A DNA stretch of 64,000 nucleotides from NCBI GenBank assembly GCA_009761415.1, contig QUOL01000003.1, forward strand, positions 186,001 to 250,000, given 5' to 3'. Below the pieces are notes generated by a model that was not told the DNA's origin, made no database searches, and was given only the letters and a program-made list of their open reading frames with translations. The position numbers and the translations under genes are program-made. Positions 11,680-23,228 of this stretch are shown piece by piece; the stretch's first letter is position 1, and every line of letters begins with the position of its first letter. Source of the DNA: Sarcomyxa edulis (taxonomy: Eukaryota; Basidiomycota; Agaricomycetes; Agaricales; Mycenaceae).

Positions 11680-14600
11680 TAGTGTTGCCGTCGAAGCGAG
11701 TTCACCTCGAGGTGAACTCGCTTCAGTTCGACAAAACGCTAACTCGTTTGATCGAAGTGAAGCGAGTTGAACTCGGGAGTTAACGAGTCAACTCGAGCAT
11801 TTCGCCCAAATGCAGAGTTTTCGCTGATGTAAGGTATCTTTCTCTGACCGTCAGTCCTCGACGCGTCCTTTGCGCGTCCTTTGCGGGTCTTTCTCTTCAC
11901 TCCACTACACATTCAAGCTTCAAAATGTATACCCCTCCATGTGTTATCTGTTTTGTACAAGTATCCAAGCAAATTCCGGATCACTTCAATTTAAAATTCC
12001 TCAAGAATTTGCTAGAGCCTCAAGGTCACTATGATCCGATTTATACTGGTGGTTTGCGTGAAAAGGTATCGATTTCCCCCTTCCTGCTAACATCTATGAC
12101 CTCCCACGTCACTGAGAATTTTGAGTTTCCCGGTGAAACCCAAAATGCTTACCCTTCTTCGGGGTCTTCTCAGCTCGCGCAACCCCAACGACCTGAACGC
12201 GTTCCTCAGCAATTCGCGTTTCCATTTTATCCTGGGGGAGATCCCTATTTTGCAGCTCAGAATACCCCACTACCCAACATATCACTGTCGCAAGTTCCTG
12301 CACCTCCAATTGGGTCTCAAATACCTGCGACACCCGGTCTTATAGGACCTCACTCCCAACAGCTTCATTTTCAAGTCGCCCCGCAGGCTTACCCTCTGGT
12401 ACCTGGATGTTACTACCCACCGGGGCCACAAGACTCGGGAAACCACGGCGCTCTGCAAGATAACACGCCTTTTTTCGTTAACGGTGCTCCTGCAGCACAG
12501 GTAGTCAATGGCGCGCCTGCAGCACAGGCAAAGCGTAAGCGCGGTGCTAATCCTTCTGGTGCAACTAGCAGAAAACGGCATAGAGACATTGTTGTGCCTA
12601 TCGGACCGCCTTTAGTTGCTGCTATTTGCGGTGTGGGACCATCCGAATCCACCTCCAATGCTCCGAGTCTTTCGACTACCTCCATTTCTGCCTCTCGACA
12701 ATCTAACTCTGACAATCCCACCGAAACCACACTGTCAGACCTGCCAACGGTCCCTCCCGAGACAGTGTATCCACCACGGAAAAGACGCGTATCCACCGCC
12801 AACGCGACAGACTGTTGGTATTTTGTCCGTGCATTAAAAGAGAGCGAAGAACCCGAAAGAAGGCCAACTAACGAGCCTATATTGTTCGAAAGACCATCAA
12901 CACCTTTTTTAGGTTGTAAGCTATGCACGTAAGTCCTATCCTCTCGCTCATAAATGACTAGTCGCTAACCGGCAACGTCCAGACATAAGTGGCATGTCTG
13001 GCGTAATGGCGATGGAATGACATCAACCATCCGTGCCCACCTCAAGAAATTCCACGAACAACTCTATACCGGCACTTGCAAGATCGAACACTTGAAACAC
13101 TCAAACAGACTCGCTCCGTCTGACGAAAAAGGCACTGAACGTGAGGAATTTTCTATGGACCGGTTTCGCAAACTTTTGATGCGGTGGATCGTAGCTGATG
13201 ATCAGGTAGTATTCCTTAACGTTGCTCGCTTATGTTGATGCTAACAATCCTCTATCTAGTCAATCAATGTGGTCGAAAACCCGGAATTTCGAGAGCTGCT
13301 GGCATACCTCGGAGACAATGTTAGTGAAGAAGATATTCCCCACCGGACGCAAATGAAGGACTTGATATTTGCGGAATACAACGAGGTATACAACAAAATG
13401 AAACATGAGCTTCAGGTGAGGTGCATGACAACTTGGAAGTTCCCGTGTTCTGACAAATCTCATTCTATCAGCATGCGCTTGGTCGCGTATCCACAACTAT
13501 GGACCTCTGGAGCGACCCAAGTCACCTCTACGGATTTATGGGGGTCACGGCGCACTACATGGCTCGTGACCATGTTGGGCGATTAGAATTGAAGGCGCGC
13601 CTTCTCGCATTTCGTCACATAGCTGGCTCTCATGCTGGCGAACATACTGCTAAAGTATTCTATGATCTTCTCAAGGCCGCGGGCATATTAAAGAAGGCAT
13701 GTCTGATTCTCGACTTCTTGACTCTCATGAACTCACATTGACAGAATTGCAGCTTGGGCAAAGTACGATGGACAACGCAGGTACTAATAACACTCACATG
13801 GACCACTTCGAACATCTCCTCGAAGCCGACAATATCCAATATGATGCCGATGGTAACCGTATCCGGTATTTATTGGTTTCCATCTCTTCGTTTCTTTTCA
13901 CTGATCTGTCTTAGTTGTTTTCCACATGTCATTAACATCGCAACACAGCGGGTAATGGAAGAGTTAAATGAAAATCCAACGGATCCAGTTCTGCACTCCT
14001 CCAGTGATCCAGCGCGCGCTCTGGAGCTTCAAAAGTATGCCACAATCTTGGAGACACAACCGATCCGCCGCTGTCGTGAACTCGTCGCTGCGTGCAGAGC
14101 ATCAGGTCAACGCCGAGAGGATTTGAAGCAAGCCATTGTCGATGGTAACAAATCGGGAGACTGGAAGATTGACGGTAAATCAATTCAGCTCCCCGAACTT
14201 CAACTCCTTCGTGACTGCGAGACGAGATGGTCCTCAACTTTCAACATGCTGGGGCGCATTCTTGACTTATACCTTGTACGTTTTCATTGCTCGGTCTTCT
14301 TAAAACCTTATGTTGATTATTATTGGGCAATTCAGGCAATTGAGTTCTTCATTCGACGACCACGTAACATGGAAATGGTGTCTCATCTCCACAGCCCCGA
14401 GTCGCTCGCTGTTGTGGGGGATATTCATCAGATCTTTGGAATACCAAACGCGGCTCAGGAACTGCTTTGTTCGGAACGCACCCCAACACTCTCCATGGCC
14501 CTACCAGTATACGAGAGTCTTCTCGTCGCTTGGGAGGCGATGAAGACCCGTATTCCAGAACTTTCTCATTACATATCTGTTGGCCTCGCAAAACTGAAAG

Positions 14601-15875
14601 AATATATTCATAAGTCTCGGTCGACGCGGGTCTATGCTCTTGCGATGAGTAAGATATGACACTCTTATATATATAGCAAGCTTTGTACTGACTGACCATA
14701 TATTTTGTAGTTCTTAATCCTTCAATGAAATTCGAGTGGATGACAGCTCACTGGAATGCTGATGAAGTCTCACAAGCTAGAGAGTGGATGCTCGAAGCGG
14801 TACGTTTATCAGATTCTGGATGGGCTTTGAGTTACTCAACTGCATCACTGAATAGATGACAACATACCATCGACACATTCGACTCGAGAAAGCAGCGCGT
14901 TCGCGCCAATCCGGATCCAGTACTCTTTCACGCACCGGATCTCTTTCCGAGCTCAGGACGACCCGTGCTGCTACTAACCAGTCAAGAGGCCTTGATCGCT
15001 TGCGTGATCTGGCCACTGCTCATCGCCGGTCCAGCTCCTTGGCCAACCTTCTAAGTACCTCGGGATTGTCAAGATCCCAAACTCCATCCTTGGACTCGAC
15101 ACCTGCTCCGTCAGATCCACCACCAGACAACCAGGAAAAGGCTGAACTAGAGAGGCAGGAGACCATAAACGACCGTAAGGAAGCTGAACGCGAGCTGCAT
15201 AGATACGAAGAGGAAGGTGTCATCTCTGAATGCCACCGTTCTATAGACTTAGTCCGGTACTGGGATGTACGTCCTGCATGATGTTTTTATAGACTGTATG
15301 ACTGATTTTGAATTCGTAGAATAAAGAGCTTGACTTCAAGCTTCTATTCCATGTTGCAATGGACATCTTACCGGCACAAGCTTCGTCTGTCCCATGCGAG
15401 AGGATATTCTCTTCCAGCAAGGATACATGTACTCCCCGCCGAAACCGACTATCCCCCGCTTTCATCGAAGTCCTTCAGATACTAAAATTCAATTACCGGC
15501 AGGATCGCCTCGATTTCACTTCGGAGTTCATTGCAGATGAACGGGACTACAACCTCGAAGGGGAGGTAACACAGAGGACCGTTCGAGAGTTGATGGAAGC
15601 CGGGAGATATGAGGAATTGAAGGATCTTATTAGGAACTCGGAAAATACTGCATAGATAGCAAATAGATAGATGTATTATATGTTTGAGAACTACCACTGT
15701 CGAAGTCTCTGAGCACCTCGGCGATCGGTCCTCGGTGTCCTATTGGCTGAAAGCCTGTCCGAATTTGGCTCCAACTCGCGAGTTTCTCGGCAACTCACTT
15801 CGTTATAACTCGAAAATTCGAGTTGCAACGAGTTTACCAACTCGCTTCGCTTCAACTCAACTCGCGGCAACACTA
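11680..15875 (+). mobile_element. hAT-superfamily DNA transposon, full-length, copy 2 (8-bp TSD)
   Basis: A second 4,196-bp element with the same termini (TAGTGTTGCCG...CGGCAACACTA), the same palindrome and the same transposase frames as copy 1, displaced by exactly 6,877 bp. It is flanked by a perfect 8-bp direct repeat GATACAAC (11672-11679 and 15876-15883), the hallmark size for hAT insertion. The right-hand duplication shares its last base with the stop codon of the minus-strand flavin monooxygenase, so insertion happened at the very end of that coding region. Confidence 0.95.
11925..15655 (+). CDS. hAT transposase with BED zinc finger (copy 2)
   Basis: Same predicted 1,076-residue, ten-exon transposase as in copy 1, every exon shifted by 6,877 bp: 11925-12928, 12983-13205, 13260-13415, 13472-13696, 13753-13865, 13915-14275, 14336-14648, 14711-14799, 14856-15266 and 15320-15655. 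It has the BED zinc finger, the MDLWSDPS and TMDNAGTNN core motifs and the PCERIFSSSK dimerisation signature. No stop or frameshift was seen in any exon. The non-canonical GC-AG intron recurs at 13697-13752. Two intact identical copies in one window suggest recent transposition; an exact pairwise alignment was not run. Confidence 0.9.
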
Positions 15876-15883
15876 GATACAAC
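15876..15883. repeat. Target-site duplication, right, of hAT copy 2
   Basis: GATACAAC directly follows CGGCAACACTA. Its last base (15883) is also the final base, on the minus strand, of the TAG stop codon of the flavin monooxygenase gene. Confidence 0.93.
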
Positions 15884-17929
15884 TAATCAATGGCTGCTCT
15901 AATTTCCTTTTTCCAGGCAGGCCATTTGCCCCACTTCCCGTCAGCGGAAATTTCCTCTTCTCCACCTTCCCCGATCAACGTAAGAAGGTTCTCAGCATAG
16001 ACGAACCTGAATGGACGAAAGTAAATCTCAAATCATCGCAAAGAATGTGAAGCTAGCGTACTCTCCAGGATGGCCAAGAACGAGAATCGAGTGACTTTCT
16101 GATTCTTCATCTGGATATGGATTGATGTCAAAGGGCGTTCCCGACCAATATGCTGCAACGACACGGGCTTGTAGCTCAGAGAAGGGCCAAGGGATAGCCT
16201 GTGACGAGTTCGTCAACGCAAGAGACCAATAAGACATAATATGCCTGGCGAATATATATATATATATGATACGTACCTCGGCATGCAAGAGCAGGAATAC
16301 AAGGCTGGGATCTGGATAATAGAACAAGGAGTGTTCGTCGAGGTTATGGACACCTATATTCAAACCCACACACATTGAGCAGAGGCCCGCGCGAAAAGAC
16401 GTGACTGTTACGTACGATGCCCCCCTCCGAGTTCGCTATCGCCCACAAGCTCCGCAGGGGGTTTACTAGATCCTTTCGGAGGGGAAGGGTGTTTGATAAC
16501 GGGAAATCTGTTGAACGGAGCGTCCTCGTCGTGTATGAAGGGAAAGGCGATCAGGAAAGAAGTTGCAAAAATCACGATGTCTACATCGTCGATGTTGACA
16601 CCGTCGAAAGTAGTCAAGCGGCCATTAGCGGACTCTTTAGAGGGATGGTTGAATAATTTTATAGGACCCAAAGTCTGAACATGGTCCTTCCAATTACGCT
16701 CGAGTTCTATATCGTAACGAGGCGGACTGCGGATGGATTGGTAGACTTTCTTGGGCGCCAAAGGAGACTTGTCCACTAAGAGTAAGGCCAATTCACGAGC
16801 GATATCAGACCCTGTTATTTGAAATATAGTATGAGTTAGGTGATGCTAGTTTGGGCTCTTTTGCATAGACTCACCGGAAGGCCCATTCCCGACAACCACA
16901 ACAGTCTAACGAGTGATAGATATCAGTATCAAATTGTCGGTCAAAAAAGACAAGATTGAACAAATCGATGATACCTTTCCGGCGTAATCTCGTGCCTGTC
17001 GGTACCACCTCGAATGCAAAATTTCGCCTTTCCAATCCCACAGACCGTCAAAATATGGAATATACGGCTTCGTATCACTTCCATTGGCCTAGATATGACA
17101 TTTCGGGTCAGCTTCTCGACAACAAATGATAAATGTAGTGCTCACAACTACGACGTGATCGAACTGCTCAGTGGTGATAGGACCTTCAGTATTGGACTCG
17201 GACGAGGTTATAGATGGCGTCCATTCAACGGTCCATTTTTTCTGACCGACCGGCTGCTCCCCAGACGGGTGAGTCCAGCGAACACGAGTGATATATCGAT
17301 TGAATCGTATATGGTCCAAGTATGGCCTGGAATGATCTCGCAGGTATGCCAATATTGCTTCTTGGGAAGGTAGGAACGCTGTTCCGTCAGGATATAGATG
17401 ACCGCGAAAGTTCATGATATCCTAATACCTCCAGTCAGAATTTCCTTCCAAAGGCCAGCTTAAGTAAAATCTATACCAACCCTAGGAGTGTTGGCCTTTA
17501 TGGATGGATATCTTGACACGTCGACCAGGTTAAAGATATATCACAATACGTGAGCACAACTTACACTGGGCCAGGCACTGGGGCGGGTTTGCCAGAGCGT
17601 TCAAATGGCGATAGAGCGATGGCTAAACCGTCCGCGTCAAAGCTAACGGTACAAGGAGGGGGCTCAACCGTAGGGTTCCTATATACGTCTCATTGTCAAA
17701 GAGTTTGCTGGAGTCAAAAGACGCAACCCACCAAAGCCCGCCTGGTACACTGCGCGCATCATAAGCAACGACGTCAAAGCCTTTTCTTTTGAACTGCTCG
17801 ATAGCGCCAATGCCACTACAAGATATCACGATAAAATAGTCAGTCAAGAGAGACCGACGAGACTTAAAAAATGGCAACGTACGCCGGGCCAGCACCAATT
17901 ATCAGGACAGTAGGAGCGGACGTGGTCAT
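15883..17929 (-). CDS. Flavin-containing monooxygenase (FAD/NADPH)
   Basis: Probable class-B flavoprotein monooxygenase that oxygenates a soft nucleophile or carbonyl using FAD and NADPH. The start ATG at 17929 opens MTTSAPTVLIIGAGPA, the FAD-binding GxGxxG loop completed by the next exon as GIGAIEQFKRKGFDVVAYDARSVPGGLWW. Later exons give ANTPRDIMNFRGHLYPDGTAF, the FMO-type linker WKGEILHSRWYRQARDYAGK and the NADPH loop TVVVVGNGPSG. A C-terminal block contains FDGVNIDDVDIVIFATSF, close to the conserved ATGY/F segment. It ends WPAWKKEIRAAID with the stop at 15885-15883. About ten short introns. Its 3' end abuts hAT copy 2, so little native 3' UTR remains. It shares a 317-bp divergent promoter region with the rhodanese gene. 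The substrate is not predictable. Confidence 0.88.
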
Positions 17930-18246
17930 ATGAATCAACGAGAGGATTTTCGGTCGGCGAGGATAGGACTCAGTCGTTTTAAGTCTACAGTATACTTCAT
18001 CGGACTGAGGCTGGCCCGCAACTAGCACGGTCTACAGTCCTGACAGTCACGCGATGAAGACGCCGTTAGAAATTGATAAGAAAGACGCGCCTGTCTGACG
18101 TGATTGAGAGAAACATTGCGCGATGATATAATGGGGGCCGTCGATATAAAGTTAAAGTTCAGTATCAGATGGATTGGAAATTCAGATACTGGATACTTAG
18201 GGGCGTTAGACTGAACGAACATACCTCCGATTCTGCTACTGCGACT
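17930..18246. promoter_or_regulatory. Divergent intergenic region, flavin monooxygenase / sulfurtransferase
   Basis: A 317-bp gap between two start codons pointing away from each other, so it must hold both promoters. No specific transcription-factor site was identified with confidence. Confidence 0.5.
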
Positions 18247-19507
18247 ATGTCTGATTCATCAAACAACACCCCCCTCACCATTGGGCCTCTCTCCCCTATT
18301 CTTACAGACAAGAATACCGTCATTCTCGACGCGTCGTGGCTCTACCATCCGGATCCACCTACTCGTAATGCCTTGAAGGAATTTCAACAACGTCGCATTC
18401 CTGGAGCGAGATTCTGGTCTCTGGACGACGTATCTGAACCGTTGAGTGGTATATACTTTGTGAGTTAGATGGACTGGGCTGATCGATTGCGTATATACAG
18501 CCATCCACAGGGATACAAGCTGATGCTCCCGAGTCCGGAGCGATTTGCAGACTTTGCAGGGAAACATGGCATACTCCCAGAAAATCATGTCGTGGTTTAC
18601 GATACCGATGGCGTATTTGCGGCTCCTAGGACGGTCTTCACGTTCAAGGTGTGGTGCCCCGTCTATCATCTTTTTATCATGCCTGACGAGTCTTTCTTGT
18701 AAAGGTATACGGGCACGAGAAAGTATCTTTGTTGGACGGCGGGCTTCCCCGCGCTATTTTCGAAGGCATTAAACTGGAGGAAGGTGCCCCAAAACCATTC
18801 GAGGTATGAAGTGTCTAGTTCGTTATTTGGTGCTTCGTGCGCAATGTCTAATCCTAGTTGCATCGCGACAGACGACTGTGTATCCCGTCCCGGAGCTGAA
18901 GAAGGATGTTATCGCTAGTAAGTATTGCAATTCTTCAACGAAGCGTACCTGATTATAATTTGGATGTTCGTAGCTTACGAAGAGGTTAGAAACGCGATTA
19001 AGAGTCCACCATTGAACACAGAGGGGGCAGAGGTACTCCTGGATGCACGACCCTCCGTTGACTTCATCGGATCCGAGGAACCTAAAACAGGTCACATCCC
19101 ATATGCATTCTCTCTTCCGTTCCCAACTCTGGTCAAGTCTAGGTCTCCCAACAGTTATCCCAGCCTACTTTCTTCCGACGAGTTTGTCGACAGATTGAAG
19201 GAAATCTTGGGACAGCAAGCCGAAGAAGTGCTTAACAAGAAACGCCCTGTCATCAATAGTAAGTAACTTTCAGCATATTCAGCGCTGTTGTATTGATTAT
19301 ATCGTGTCCAAGCTTGTGGAGGAGGGCTGAGCGCAGCGATCATCTGGTTGTCGCTGCAAAATATTGGGATTGAATCAAAGCTATACGACGAGGTACGTAG
19401 CGTCCCAATTCATTCAAGCTTTGATTTTTTTTCACTCACCACTTCCATTCCAGTCTTGGAATGGTTATTCACAACGTCCTGAATCGGTCATTGCGAAGGG
19501 AGCATAA
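18247..19507 (+). CDS. Sulfurtransferase, 3-mercaptopyruvate/thiosulfate type (two rhodanese domains)
   Basis: Transfers sulfane sulfur from 3-mercaptopyruvate or thiosulfate to an acceptor; related to yeast TUM1 and mammalian MPST/TST. The ATG at 18247 starts MSDSSNNTPLTIGPLSPILTD. The N-terminal, inactive rhodanese domain has VILDASWLYHP, IPGARFWSLDDVS, HGILPENHVVVYDTDGVFAAPRTVFTFKVYG and the LLDGGLP turn. The C-terminal domain has EVLLDARPSVDFIG, GHIPYAFSLPFP and the active-site loop CGGGLSAAIIWL with the persulfide-forming cysteine. The CG-G loop is closer to the mercaptopyruvate enzymes (CGSGV) than to thiosulfate enzymes (CRKGV). The stop is at 19505-19507. It lacks an obvious mitochondrial presequence. 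Confidence 0.9.
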
Positions 19508-19973
19508 CGAATGTCCGATGGTTCGGGTCACTGACACTCAGAGCAAAAGTTTAGAGAGTGTGAATATTTTGAGTCGCCACTGTCACGTGGAATAGCTTGC
19601 TGTTGTTGATTTGAGATGGTGATGAAATTTGAAATTCGATCGCAGACTTGGCCGCGCTTTATCGCTCTAGCTTCAATTTCTTATCCTCCTCCCGTATCTC
19701 TTTCACTAGATTGGTTATCGATCTACAAAGCCGCCAAATTTGTACCTCGGCTGATGATGAAACCGTTAGCCGTGAATGATATCTTTATTGAGTTCGTCTG
19801 CCTAAGATACAGACGAATTGCAATCAGGTACTCGGTCCCTTGATGGCGTATGTGGCTCTGATCGGAGCGCCATTTAGACGCAATTCTGAATCCGGGGTTC
19901 ATTGCAATCGAGTCTCTATATATCTTCATGGTATAGTCCTCATTCGAGAGCTCTCGCGTCGCGAAAACGCACC
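19508..19973. other. Intergenic region upstream of DUR3
   Basis: 466 bp with no recognisable gene. It should contain the DUR3 promoter. Several GATA/TATC words are present, as expected for a nitrogen-regulated gene, but they are too frequent by chance to call as sites. Confidence 0.35.
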
Positions 19974-22900
19974 ATGTCGCTGCTACCCCAATCTGCTGGA
20001 TACATCACCATCCTTGTCGGTGGTGCTTTCTTTGCTACCGTTATCAACGGGTTGACATGGATTCAGAGACGGTATACACAGTGAGTTGTCTCGATTCTCA
20101 TGTAATCGCCGTCAGCTCGTTAAAGCATCTTTCCTCTAGCTTCAATCCTGACAGTGCAGAGGAATTTTCATCGGCCTCTCGTTCCATTAAACCTGGATTA
20201 TTGACTGTAGGAGTTGTATCTGCGTGGACGGTACAGTTGTCATCATTTTTGTGCGAAAGACAATATCCTCATCGTCCGATTTCTAGTGGGCCGCCGTTTT
20301 TTTGCAGACATGCACGCTCACTTATTACTGCAAGCAGTCCTCAGGTTCGAGAAATTCAACGGTAGACTAATTTCATTTTTTAAGACGGTATTTCGTGTCC
20401 ATGGTGGTTTGGCTGTGGAGGTAAGCTCAATCTCTCTCGTCGAGAGAATTGATCTGGGCTCAACGCCACTTCCTTCTAGGTTTTATAGGTCAGTCGTCAC
20501 ACTCAATCTTTCTCATCATTCGTTGATCTTACTATGCCGATGTTTATTTGCTTGGAATATAGAGATAGCCGCCTTTGCTTACACAAGTACACAAGTAAAG
20601 GTCAAAGCTGGTGGCGCTTCAACGTAAGAAACCCTCTTTCCTCATTATCATTGTCTACACGAAGTTTGACGGCGATTTAGTTTCTTGCAAGTGGCCAAAG
20701 TCCGATTCGGAAAACTCGGCCATGCAGCATTCATGTTTGCAGCGCTTGTGGCAAATTTCGTCATCTCCTCAGAAATTCTAGTCGGTGGAGCTGGCGTAAT
20801 CACCGGTTTAACGAACATAAATATGTACGCAGCAATATGGCTGTTTCCATTCGTCATCGTTCTATACGTTCTTACAGGTGGGCTACGTGCCACATTTGCG
20901 TGAGTTCTACTATCTACGTCTTCAATTGAACGTGATATCTGATATCGACCCATCAGGGCTGATTATTTTCACTGTGTGATTCTCTTCGTTGCCTTGATTG
21001 TCCTCGTTCTGTCTACCTATGTGAGAACTTCGTTATACCACCGATCAAGAAAGAAACTCACGAAGTCCGCTTCTAGGTACGAGGAGATCTTATCGGCTCA
21101 CCAGGGCATCTATGGGAACTCATGAATGAGGCAGCAGTGGTTAGTGCAAAGATCTCAGATACTACAATGTCCTCGTTGCTGACACCTATTTCAGCGAGCG
21201 CCTGTAGTTGGAAATCATGCGGGATCTGTACGAATATTCTATTTTCATCATCTATCTTTTACTCACTTTGTCTGTGTCGTTCAGTACCTGACTTTCAAGA
21301 GCGAGGGAGGAATGTGTAAGTTCATCCCCAAGCCCTACACGCTTAAATTGTGTTGATCCAGCCGATAGTCTACATCTTGATTGCTACTTTCAACAAGTGC
21401 GTACAAACCTCCTCCAAATGTGTGCCTACTGATTCTCATATCTTCCACCTAGCTATGGCCTGTCTTTCTTGGACCAATCATACTGGCAACGAGCCATAGC
21501 AGGTTCGCACACTCATACGTCTGGCGTACAGTACGACGATTGATCATCTGTATTCGTCCTATTCAGCAAAACCATCAGGGAGCGCCAAAGCATTCCTTCT
21601 CGCCGGATTTTCGTTCTTCGGAATCGCCTTCGGAATCGGCTCTTCTCTGGGACTCGCTGCTCGAGCGCTCGAAACAAGCCCATATTTTCCCACATATCCA
21701 AATTTGATGACACCTGCCCAGGTCGGAGCAGGCCTTGCAGGACCTTTCGCTAGTGTAGCTATCTTGGGCAATGCCGGGGCTGGTATGTGAACCTCGCGAG
21801 TAATGAAAATTTGGGTCACGATTGACATAACCTACAGTATTCTTCCTCCTAATCGCGTTTATGGCAACGACTAGGTTAGTATCGTATTTTTATCCCATAC
21901 GCGTATACACTCAATCCAACTTATCGTATACAGCGCCTTCAGCTCGCAGCTGGTGGCTGTCTCTACTATAGCATCTTACGATGTATACAAGGAATACATC
22001 AATCCTCGTGCTACCAACAAACAACTCATGCGTGTTAACCACGGAGTTGTGATATTCTGGGTCAGTCCAATCCTTTCCCTTTTTTCATTGCCAAAACCAG
22101 TATTCATCGCTCCTCAGGCTGTTTTCATGAGTGGATTTTCTTCTGTATGGCATCATATCGGCCTTGATCTTAATTTCCTGGTAAGAAACCGGGTAGATAT
22201 CATTCCTTCTTCAATGCTGATATGCTATCCCCTCTTGTACCAGTTTTATCTCATGGGCGTGGCCACCGCTGGAGCCGTCTTCCCCGTCGGCTTGACCATG
22301 TCATGGTCAAAACTCAACAAAGTCGGGGCTGTAGGCGGGGTCATTGGCGGTATGGTCCTCGGACTCGTCGTTTGGTTCGTGGCGTCAATCAAACTTCAAG
22401 GAAGTAAGTGTGCACGAAACATTCCGTCCGTGAGCGATCGTACAAATCTAATCCTTCACTATGTAGGTATCTCTACCGTCACCCTAATCGACAACCACGT
22501 TATACTAGCCGCCGGTGTATCGTCACTCGGGTGTGGAGGCCTCATCGCTGTCGTTTCCTCCCTCATTTCCCCCGCCCACTTCGATTTCGACGAGACTCGA
22601 AAAATTGGCACAGAACCTTTGTCGAAAAGAGCGTCTACGGGGAGCTTGACATCGGCAGACGAGACACCTGCCAGTGATAAAGACAAAGACAACAACACTC
22701 ACGTTCAGATATCCCACCAAGCGCTAGAAAATGCTGGTGCCTCCCCATTTGAAAGCAGCGCCGAGCATCAGGAAGAGATAAGGAAGCTGAAGGCTTCGTG
22801 GAATACTATACTGGGCTGCACTGCGGCGTTCCTTCTTGTCGTCTGTACGTATCCCTTCCATTCTCCCGTCCGGTCCTCAGTCGTGGATTCAGAAAGGCTG

Positions 22901-23115
22901 ATATCATCTCTCCAGATATCCTCATACCCGTCCCCCTCGCTGCAACAAATACAGTGTACAACAAGCAACTATTTACCCTGATGGTTGTGGCAGCTGTGGC
23001 TTGGGTATTCGCTGCGATTCTCATCGTCGTCATCTGGCCGATCATCGAGTCTTGGAAGGACCTTGTGACCCTTTTTGGGCGGATTGTGAGGAATGAGAAG
23101 GAGGTGGGGTATTGA
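19974..23115 (+). CDS. DUR3: Urea/H+ (polyamine) symporter DUR3, sodium:solute symporter family
   Basis: High-affinity urea uptake permease of the plasma membrane (SSS family, many transmembrane helices). The ATG at 19974 begins MSLLPQSAGYITILVGGAFFATVINGLTW, the first helix. Diagnostic stretches follow: SAEEFSSASRSIKPGLLTVGVVSAWTWAA, YLTFKSEGGM, FLDQSYWQRAIAG, SAFSSQLVAVSTIASYDVYKEYINP and TAGAVFPVGLTMSWSKLNK. It ends in a helix and a basic tail with the stop at 23113-23115. The highly fragmented structure (about 15 introns) includes a GC-AG intron at 20330-20384 and a 9-nt exon at 20480-20488, both needed to keep register with the family. A hydrophilic Ser/Asp-rich loop (TSADETPASDKDKDNN) near the C-terminus may be a regulatory cytosolic segment. 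The 3' end converges on the glycosidase gene, 113 bp away. Confidence 0.92.
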
Positions 23116-23228
23116 TGGTGTGTTTGTCGTACTGTACTGTTCATTATCTTAGCACCCTAGTTTATTTTATAATCTTGATTCTTCGAGTGTATTCCGCGAG
23201 GGAAATCCTCATGTATCATAACCCCGAT

